A stretch of 64,000 nt of DNA from Centroberyx gerrardi (Eukaryota; Chordata; Actinopteri; Beryciformes; Berycidae), in contig NC_136017.1 of the NCBI RefSeq assembly GCF_048128805.1, positions 17,939,307 to 18,003,306 of the forward strand. The letters are read 5' to 3'. The notes beneath the pieces are model-generated. The model was given only the letters and a program-made list of their open reading frames with translations. It made no database searches and had not been told where the DNA came from. The position numbers and the translations under genes were made by a program. Of this stretch, positions 55,880 through 64,000 are shown piece after piece (within the stretch, counting starts at the first letter, position 1; each line of letters starts with the position of its first letter).

Positions 55880-56255
55880 CAATAACTACAACTTTTGCCT
55901 GGATTTGGTTGTACATTCTTTACAAAAAGGGTTCTATATAGTACCAGAAAATGGTTCTTTAGGTTTGTACCATACAGAACCCTTTATGGTGCTGTAAAGA
56001 ACCGTAATGACTCAAAGAACCCTTTGATTTGTTAAGACAAAAAACTGGTAAATCAGTATAAAGACCCAGTGTGGTTTTTAAAAATGCCTTTTAATACTGC
56101 TGGTTTCTAACATTTCATACAACCTTAAATAGTTATTTACAGCACCATAAAGGGTTCTGTATAGTACAAACCTAAAGAACCATTCTGCTACTATATATAC
56201 CCCTTTTTGTAAAGAGTGGACACCCAAATCCAGGCAAGAGTTGTAACCATTGATA
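55880..56255. mobile_element. Fold-back element, GGTTCTTTA family
   Basis: AACTTTTGCCTGGATTTGG and GTACCAGAAAATGGTTCTTT on the left pair with the reversed right arm (AAAGAACCATTCTGCTACTA, CCAAATCCAGGCAAGAG). Both arms contain CAGAACCCTTTATGGTGCTG. The pairing runs past the element-like ends. Confidence 0.65.
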
Positions 56256-56479
56256 TAATCAAGCCAAAACAAGAGCTCAGTTGATGTTTCCTGGAAAAAT
56301 AATAGGTCCTGAAGGCACACATGTATCATAGTTAGCTACATGTCAACGTTCAATTAAGGCAGCTAATTACTGGCAGAGGCATGTAGCTACCTGGAATGCA
56401 TCAGGGGAAACAGGCTTTCATGTCCGGGCCAAGCGCTGACAGGATGAACATAGGTTTGGCATCAGCCTCTGGATTGCTC

Positions 56480-56640
56480 ACTGTATGATCATGCATCGCT
56501 CCATTAGTAGAGCATGGTATCGGTAGGGCTGGGGGTTTGATTCCCTCTGGGGCCACCTACAGGCAAAATGTATTTACTCATGGTGCTGTAAGATGGTTTG
56601 GATGTCGAAGGGCCCACCGAATTTGTTTCCATCCCAGTCT
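56480..56640 (+). mobile_element. tRNA-like SINE fragment
   Basis: TAGTAGAGCATGGTATCGG and GGGGGTTTGATTCCCTCTGG resemble the A- and B-box parts of a tRNA-derived repeat. The rest is degenerate. Confidence 0.4.
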
Positions 56641-56736
56641 GATGCTGTGTGTTCATGCCGAAGAGGGCTACACCCAGAAAAAGAAGAGTTCTATTAGGGT
56701 TCCTTGGTTAGGGTAGTGGCTCTATATAGAACTATA

Positions 56737-59700
56737 AGATTCAAGATTCAAGATTACTTTATTTGTCCCTAGGGAAATTTGTCTTGGACATAAAGGCTGC
56801 CACATAAAAATACATACAATAGTGCAGTAACAGACACAAAGTGCATAGCACAAAACAAGTGCAGACATAAGTGCATTCAAGTACATGCAACACAGCCCCT
56901 CATTTCACACCCTCCTTATGTCCTGAGTTTAGGAGATTCACTGATAGAGGGATGAAAGAATTTTTATATCTATTCAGGTATCTTTTCCTGTATTTAATTG
57001 GGACCCTGTAGCGTCTACCTGATGGGAGCAGTTCGTATTCTGAATACAGGACATGGGAGGGGTCAGCGATTATTTTCCTAGCCTGTTTAACTATAGTCTT
57101 CTCAAAGAGCATTTAGAGGGAGGGATGCTCCCTCACCCCCATCACTTTCATTGCTGTGTGGACCAGTCTATTTATTTGTGATTTTAACTTAACTGATATG
57201 TTACCAAACCAAGCTAAGATTCCGTAGCGTAATATACTCTCTATCACAGCATGATAAAATAACATCAATACCCTCTGTCCAACCCCAAACACCCTGAGTC
57301 TTCACAAGAAGTAGAGTCGCTTTTGGATCCTAGTGCATACAGAATTAACATGGACATTGCAAGACAGATTACAGTCAATATGTACACCCAAGTATTTGTA
57401 AAAATGAACCTGGGTAATACAAGCGTTATGGACCAGTAGTGGAGAATGATCCCGCAGATGTCCTGGATCAAAAATAATTTCTTCTGTTTTCTTAGTGTTT
57501 ACAATGAGATGATGGTCATCATACCATTGTACAAACTTTTGAACCTCCAAACTATAGCCAGAAATGTCAGTGTCTGTATCCATGAGTCCCAAGATGGCAG
57601 TGTCATCAGAAAACTTGACAATAAAAGTGCTGGGATGAACTCACACATCCTTGAGGAACACCTGTGTTGATGACTTTAGACTCAGATAATGTCTGGTTCA
57701 CTCGGACCTGCTGGGTCCTGTTGGTCAAAAATGAGTGATACCACCTGATGATATATGGGTTAACAGACATCTGTCTGAGTTTACTGAGAAGGATGTGTGG
57801 CTGCAGAGTATTAAAAGCAGAGCTGAAGTCTACAAACAGCAGTCTGGCGTAGGCCTTGGGGCTTTCAAGGTGTTGCAAAATATATGTGTATATATATATA
57901 ATACACATATATATATGTGTATTATGGTTAGTATTGCATCATCAGTGCCATGATTGTCTTTATAGGCAAACTGATAAGAATCTAACTGTCCATTTATGTT
58001 TGACTTAAGCTTCCACACCATCAACTTTTCCAGACACTTCATTACAACAGAGGTTAGGGCTACTGGTCTATAGTCATTATTTTCTTGAGGAACAGGTTTT
58101 TTTGGAAGAGGAGTAATGATTGCCGTTTTCCAGAGAGATGGAACTGTATGTGAATCAACAGACCTTTGAAAGACAGAGACCCAGGCTGGTGTAAGTTCCT
58201 CTGCACATGTCTTCAAAAGGAAAGCTGAGACACCATCAGGGCCTGTTGCCTTATTGGTGTTTGCTTTTCTAAAAAGTCTTGTGACTTCCCTGGGACTAAT
58301 GTCTATCCTTGGAACACAATCATCAATTGTTATGGTGCTAATGACACTGTCACATTCTAAAGAGAAATCATGTGAATCAAACCTAATGTAGAAGTTGTTA
58401 AAATCATTTGCCATGGTATTGTCATCTGTTGTGTGCAGTGGTTTCCTGGTGGGAGTCATATTTGTAATGGATTTCATAGTGGCCCACAGTTCCTTCGTAT
58501 TATTTGCACAGAAGTCCTTCTCAATCGATTCCTTGTATTGTCTTTTAGCTGTGTTGAGTTTCTAGTTCAGCTCCCTCTGTGCTGATCTTAGTTGCACTTG
58601 GTCCTTATTCCTGAAGGCAAGCCTCTTGCGTTTGATACAATCCTTGACGTCCTTAGTGATGTAGGACTTGTTGTTGGGATACAGTTTTATTGTCTTTTGG
58701 GGTATCACAGCATCCACACAGAAGTTAATATAAGCTGTGATGACTTCTGTGGATTTGTTCAAATCAGACTCATAGAAGATGTCCCAGTCTGTGCTCAAGT
58801 AACACCCCTTCAGAGTTTCAATACTCTCGGTGGACCAGACTTTAACAGTTTTTACAAGAGGTTTGCTCCTCTTAAGGACTGAACGGTAGATGGGAATGAG
58901 CTGAAGAGTGTTGTGATCAGAATTGGACAGCGGTGGTTTGGCTCTAGCTGCGTTCTGGGTATTTCCATAGCATTTGTCAAGAATTTTACTGTTTCTAGTG
59001 TCACATTTAATATACTGTTCAAACCCAGGTAAAGACATTTCAAGGTTGCAATGGTTGAAATCCCCCAAAATGAGCATGGGAGCATCTGGTGTACGTTGCA
59101 GCTGTCTATGTACACAGTCCGCCACTTGGGCCACAGCTCTCCCTGCATTTCCACTTGGGGGCACATAAACAGCACATATCACAATGTTCCCAAACTCCCT
59201 CGGAAGGAAGAACGGCCTGAGACTCAAGCATAATAGCTCAACGTCTGGGTTACAGATAGTCTCTCGTGTGGTGTATTGCCTACACCACTTATCATTGATA
59301 TAAACACATAGTCCGCCCCCCCTTGTCTTACCCGACTCAAGACTCCTATCAGAACGTACCAGGGAAAAGCCATCCAACTCAATGAGTGAGCTAGAAATAT
59401 CCGGATGCAGCCAAGTTTCTGTAAAAACCATGACACATGACTCGCGGTACTCGTAGCAGGTTCTGGTGTAAAGTTTGAGTTCGTCCATCTTATTCCTCAA
59501 GGAGCGCGCATTACACAGGATCAATGATGGCAAGGGTGGCATCTGTCTTAGTCCCCCTCGTTTGCCCCTCCGCGGTTGTCTCCGCGGCCTTTCCCCGTTC
59601 TCGGACTGGTTGTCTCGCCATCGGTACCTCCGTGGTCTTTGTAGTTCCTCGGGCAGGTCAGCCAAAAGCTGTATTCTTGCCCCGCTGGAGGTTCGCAGTG

Positions 59701-59990
59701 ACAGCAGCGCTTCCCTGTCGTAAATGTGCGTTTCCTGGTTGTTTCCGTGAAATGTTGTTGTTTGACAGTGGCCTACTGCGAAAAGCAGCAAAAACAGTCC
59801 TGTGTAGAGAAATCTTCAAAAACTCGGCATTTCGCAGTGTTACATAATATTAACACAAAACCGAAACAAAAACAAGGACGTATTAATCGCTCAATCACGA
59901 TTAAAACACAAATTATGCAGCAGCACAGTTGGCCGGGTCGCCTACAGAGCAGCGCCGCCGGAACTACCAGATATATATATATATAGTTAC
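56737..59990 (-). pseudogene. Broken LINE of the CR1/L2/Rex1 group
   Basis: The minus strand first encodes an apurinic-type endonuclease (59791-58562): LILCNARSLRNKMDEL, VFTETWLHP, AVYVPPSG, LILGDFNHCNL and SNSDHNTL carry the expected catalytic N, E, Y, D/N and H. After one in-frame TAG at 58564-58562 the reverse transcriptase follows: NKATGPDGVSAFLLK, NDYRPVALTSVVMKCLE, LLFVDFSSAFNTLQPH, NTGVPQGCVSS, then FSDDTAI in another frame and KYLGVHIDCNL. An AT/GT-rich repeat at 57878-57927 shifts the frame before LLFVDFSS, and a deletion follows GVPQGC. The 3' end has the tail ATTCAAG repeats and CTTTATTTGTCCCTAGGG at 56737-56780. The copy cannot move itself. Confidence 0.9.
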
Positions 59991-60245
59991 TCAAAGAAAA
60001 ATGAAAACTTGTAAATCAGAAAGAAGGACCCAGTGTGGTTCTTGAAATGTTCTGTTAGGGTTAAGGTTAGGGTTCGTTCTTCTTAAATGTTTTCTAACCC
60101 TAACCCTCTCGTTTGGAACATTTCATACACTCCTATGGTTCTCCATCCAGTCCCACCAGGATTTCGCGGAGGAGCGATACAATTTGCAAGGTTTTATGTG
60201 CTCTTTTTGCGGTAAAATTGCGGGAATTGGGAAAAATTGCAAGCA

Positions 60246-60259
60246 AAAAAAAAAAAAGT

Positions 60260-60305
<46 letters not shown>

Positions 60306-60310
60306 GCACG

Positions 60311-60341
<31 letters not shown>
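60246..60341 (+). repeat. Poly-A, (CT)n and (CA)n compound microsatellite
   Basis: An A run, about 15 CT units and then CA/CGCA units, together about 95 bases. Confidence 0.95.
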
Positions 60342-60342
<1 letters not shown>

Positions 60343-60860
60343 GCCTCCCCCTATTCTCTCCCACTCTCCGTTTAAGCTATTAACTCTTCCAAGAGCTTGA
60401 ATTTTGCACTCACCTCGATTCTTGCTGCTTCTCTTTTGTTTTGCACGGTCTATGGCAGTAATTTTTGTTGGCAGGTGAGTTTTGTTCATTTTCCACCTGA
60501 ATGCGCGCTGCGATGACGTAAGTTACCACGACACCGAATGCGACAATTGGTCCAAATCACAAGCGGTCTGTTGATTTGGCCATTTCATGCGGAAAAGTTA
60601 CGGCAATTTTGCAAAACTGCAAGCTCTCGCAAATATTGCGGAGATTTCTTGAATTTGCGTTAATTATTGCGATCGCAAAATCGCAAGTTCCTGGAGGGAC
60701 TGTCCATCTCATCTCCATAAAGGGTCAATGTAGAACCATTTGGGCATGGTGCTATAGAGAACCTTTTTAAAAGGATTCTTTACAGCACCATAAGGGGTAT
60801 TACTATGGTACAAGTCAAGAGAAGCATTTTCTGGTACTAAGACGAACTCTTCTTTGTTAA

Positions 60861-61775
60861 GACAGTAGGTAGTAGTTCTCTAGTTATCTTATTAGTCATT
60901 ACGTTTCAAAATGTCCCTCCTGGACCCACTTTAAGTACAAACCAGTGCTGTTAGATTTTCAAAATCATGCAAGAAAAATATTAGTTCTACTCATATTTAC
61001 TCCTTTCAATTGACAGCTAGTTGCCCTTCTCTCAGCCCCCCAAATCCACTGTCCCTTTCTAGTGTTAAAACATGACTCATTGGTCCCAGTTTGGCTCCGC
61101 TGCGCCCATCTCTGCCTGTAATCTTTCAGCCTTAGCAGTGACAGGGTTGAGGGTGGGGAGGAGGGGCAGGGGGGTCATCCTGAAGTTTGCACAGGCAAGG
61201 GCCCTCCGTCCTCTCGGGGCTTTGGTACTCCGTTGTGGTGAGAGGCTGAGAAAGATGAATGTCCCGGTCTGTAAAGGTTAGGGACGAGGCAGGGAAGCGT
61301 TATTTGTCTCCTACGCTCCGCTGGGCACACAGGGGGCTAAATGATACTCTATTTTTTCACTGGATATGATTTATGGCCACCATTAATTGCCATTATGTGG
61401 CGCTGAGCGGGAGGTCACCCCTTTGCCTTCTCCGAATTCCTTTTGGATTGGCAGCCAATTCCACAGCCGTGCCTGACGGGTACGAAGAACGTGCTTCCAT
61501 CTACAGTGCAAGGACCAATCACATTTAGTGCTTGTTCACATTGTAAGTAACTTGGTTGATGAGTTGCTCTATTCTGACCAATTGTGGGTGGGGCCAGAAG
61601 CTTTGATTGGATCTATCTAATGGTATGCAACTACAAAGTTTTGAAAAGGCAAATCATGTATTTTTTGCTGCTCTGGTATAACCTTTCATAACATTTTGAT
61701 GAGTTAAAATACCTAGCTAAGTATTATGTAGCATTAATTCAAAATAAACAAAATATTCTTTCAAGCTTACCTTAC
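60861..61775. other. Intergenic, no gene seen
   Basis: Part of 61070-61310 is G/C-rich, and an open frame there (61072-61281) shows no similarity known to me. Nothing else is supported. Confidence 0.45.
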
Positions 61776-61905
61776 CTTGAGACGTTTATTCCTGTAGTCT
61801 TTCAAATAAAAGTTGTGGAGAACTGGGAAGCTTTGAATGGCTGGAGTCAACTTCTCGTGCATCTTGCACTTGACAAGCGGAATTACTGCTGATGAAACAA
61901 AATCA
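61776..61905 (-). pseudogene. MADF-like fragment, isolated
   Basis: The minus strand reads KLTPAIQSFPVLHNFYLKDY then RNKRLK before GTAAGG. This is a short stretch like the first helices of a MADF DNA-binding domain, close to the fragment at 23580-23730. No start or rest of the domain is found. Confidence 0.4.
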
Positions 61906-62304
61906 CATCTGTATGGAAACAAGGAAGCACAGAAATCTGATTTGGTGTTGAGGGCTAATGACTGTTAGAAGTTCAGCAGTTTTCTCGAATGCCAAGCTTG
62001 TTGCCCATCCACACATCAGCCGAGTTTACCTGGTCACTCAGCTCTGTAGGAAATGAATGGGCCTCTGGTGACTTGTTGGTGTGAACGCAAAGTTAGTCTT
62101 CCATTTGGCAAGGTGATGTAAAATTCCTTGACTTTTTCATGACTTTCTATAACTAAGTCCTTTGTGGTTTGTTAAGTGATATTTTGGGATGAGCAGTCAG
62201 TTGGGCAACACTCAGCCAGTCTTCTTACATTACTGATACCATGTATTTTGGAAATGAGGCAGTGGGTCCAAGGGCCCAAGGGTCAACACATAAATGACCA
62301 TGTA

Positions 62305-62635
62305 AGCTTCAGGGTTCCCACTGTGGCCTTGATGTAAAATTCCATGACTTTCCGTAACTAAGCCATAGCACTTCCATGAGCTAAAACTGTTCTTCCTTCG
62401 TGGCTTGTTCATGTTGTTTTTCAGTCTGGTTTCCACTCCAGTTGGGCCGAAATACATCTAATGTAATGAATGTGTGAAACAAGTTGGAAAACACATTCTG
62501 CTATATTCCTGGAAAGTGACCCATTTGTAAAATTCCCTGACTTCCCCAGTGGATTTATCACATTCTCTGATTTTCCCTGGCTGGAATACATCTCAAAATT
62601 CCATAAATGCCATGACCACTGGGAACCCTTGTATT
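62305..62635. repeat. Interspersed repeat, GGTTCCCAC family, both ends present
   Basis: It begins CAGGGTTCCCACTGTGGCC and ends CATGACCACTGGGAACCCTT, an inverted pair of about 14 bases. The middle matches 24195-24440 and 43905-44235. A further partial piece lies at 62115-62175. Confidence 0.7.
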
Positions 62636-63002
62636 TAGGCTTCCTGTCATTGGCCGCTCACATTGTCAGTCAAGCTGTCCAGTGAATGATTTGACCTCAT
62701 CTGCTGGCCGGGAAGCTAGGAAGTTCTGGAGGCCAGATTGGAGTTGTTTGGATAGGTAAACTAATGTTTGTCAGAGCTAATGGCGTTTGCTATTGACTTT
62801 GTCTCCTGATTCATTTGCACGTTAATGATGGTAACTCTGTTCAGCCAACAGGGGATGCCAGGCTCATTTTGTATCCAAATTAATTTGAGGTCCAACTCTG
62901 GCCTGACTTTATGCACAGTGATCAAGTTAGCCAAACAGTGCTCAGCGGCACAGCAGTAGTTACAGTATGACTAGTGTTTGATTTATAGGCTGTGTTTTCT
63001 GC

Positions 63003-63190
63003 AGTGTTATGGAAGCTACTTTAAGTCTTTTACAAGCTACCAGCTACTTCACACTGGAAGAAGTTGAACTATAGCAAAGCTTCCCTCAAGAGAAATCTAG
63101 TTATGTTAAATGACCTAAAAAAAAGAAGATCAATCAGCTTTGTAAAAATGATCATATCTACATCTGCAATGTTATATAATACAAAATCAC
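63003..63190. repeat. Dispersed repeat pair with 47.09-47.26 kb
   Basis: AGTGTTATGGAAGCTACTTT, GAGAAATCTAGTTATGTTA and TACATCTGCAATGTTATA follow the order seen at 47090-47240. Confidence 0.5.
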
Positions 63191-63824
63191 ATGACTGCAA
63201 AAATAACACAGATTAGGATGTTAACCAAAATAGTTTATTTATTAGAAACTAAGTGAAGGAATGTTGAATGTGTTTCTAACTTGCCTGCCAGAGGCTAGAG
63301 TCAAACCAAATGACATAAAGTATCTGGCCTCTTCACAATGTAACTTTCTGTTGAAAATAGTGTCCATCACTCCCACACTTACACTCAGCCTGGACCTAAA
63401 CCCAAACCAAACTACACTATCTGGCTTCAGCACAGAGAAAAGTGGAAGGAATGCTAACTTTCTGTTACTTTTTCCACTTTTTGTTTCTTCCGCTTTTTCT
63501 TTTTCTTTGTTCGCAACTGTGTGGTTTTAAAGTGCTTTATAAGTATATTTGATTTGATTTCTGTTGGATGCAAACATACTAAGAGGGTCTTTGTAACATC
63601 TGAGAGGTAAAACAATGACAAGTAACGAAGTAGCTAAAACAATCAACTTGCTTTTCTTTCCCTTTTTGTTTTATAGCCAGAAATAGTTGACAAAAAAGTA
63701 ATAAACTACCAAAACCACTATCCAAATTTGAACTAAGTTGAACTACCAAGCTAGTACAAAATGTAGTAAGTATTGGTTAAGTTTAGTGTACCATTAGTGT
63801 ATTTCAACTGGCATATGGGTGATC

Positions 63825-63868
63825 ATGAGAGAATTTTCATTTTTAGGTGAACTATTCCTTTAATAACA
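63825..63868. repeat. MITE end remnant
   Basis: TTTTAGGTGAACTATTCCTTTAA equals one end of the fold-back MITE at 14999-15214 in reverse direction. The other end is not found. The remaining DNA from 63191 to the window end shows no gene. Confidence 0.55.
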
Positions 63869-64000
63869 TGTTGTGAAACTGCTTCCCAATGCTGGTTGTC
63901 TGCATGGCTAAGGATTGTAAACGCTGGAGTTTGTTTAAATATCTGGCAAGATAAATCAAGCGCACCTCAACCTGTTCAAATATTTGAACCTGTATTCAAT

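Larger units (their letters stand above)
56680..60860. mobile_element. GGTTCTTTA-family element split by the LINE
   Basis: Left piece 56680-56736 (AAAAGAAGAGTTCTATTAGG, CTCTATATAGAACTA) and right pieces 59991-60120 and 60715-60860 (GAACCTTTTTAAAAGGATTC, AGACGAACTCTTCTTTG) look like the two sides of one element of the family at 55880-56255, with the LINE in between. Borders are approximate. Confidence 0.4.

Noticed and set aside
58562..59791. A 409-residue host gene
   Set aside because: It is the endonuclease domain of a non-LTR retroelement with the RT following after a stop.

Overview
This window is a teleost fish nuclear genome fragment. The evidence is spliced genes with GT-AG introns, fish-type repeats (L2/Rex1-type LINE tails, tRNA-like SINEs, a Penelope-like element, many hAT elements and fold-back MITEs) and protein sequences very close to vertebrate orthologues. 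I reconstructed three genes by hand from splice sites and remembered human proteins. No database search was run.

Layout. (1) 136-1452, minus: harbi1, the domesticated PIF/Harbinger transposase gene. Four coding exons are visible and its 3' part lies off the left edge. (2) 4189-14249, plus: atg13, the HORMA-domain subunit of the ULK1 autophagy-initiation complex, in 17 proposed coding exons (about 529 aa). Its 3'UTR runs to about 15.73 kb and carries a near-perfect MITE hairpin. harbi1 and atg13 are head to head, as in other vertebrates, and both start codons lie just after a likely 5'UTR splice acceptor, so the 2.7 kb between them probably holds a shared promoter. (3) 15.7-20.9 kb: intergenic, with a broken Penelope-like retroelement (about 17.2-18.65 kb) and a duplicated, broken piece of atg13 (19.01-19.84 kb). 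(4) 22016-46748, minus: ipo5 (importin-5/RanBP5), complete in 26 coding exons (1093 aa), with one AT-AC intron of the minor (U12) class. Its introns are loaded with hAT elements, five of them carrying exact 8-bp target duplications, and two cases of one element nested in another. (5) 46.75-64 kb: ipo5 promoter with a CCAAT-box cluster, then gene-poor DNA with fold-back repeats, SINE/LINE pieces, one broken LINE with endonuclease and reverse transcriptase domains (56.74-59.99 kb, minus), and two isolated exon-like pieces I could not identify.

The three host genes do not form one pathway: harbi1 is a nuclear transposase-derived protein, atg13 starts autophagosome formation, and ipo5 is a nuclear import receptor. 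I found no previously undescribed multi-gene system. The most interesting items are the U12-type intron of ipo5, the mosaic partial duplication of atg13, the long hairpin in the atg13 3'UTR, the nested hAT insertions with intact target duplications, and several unexplained inverted and tandem repeat arrays.
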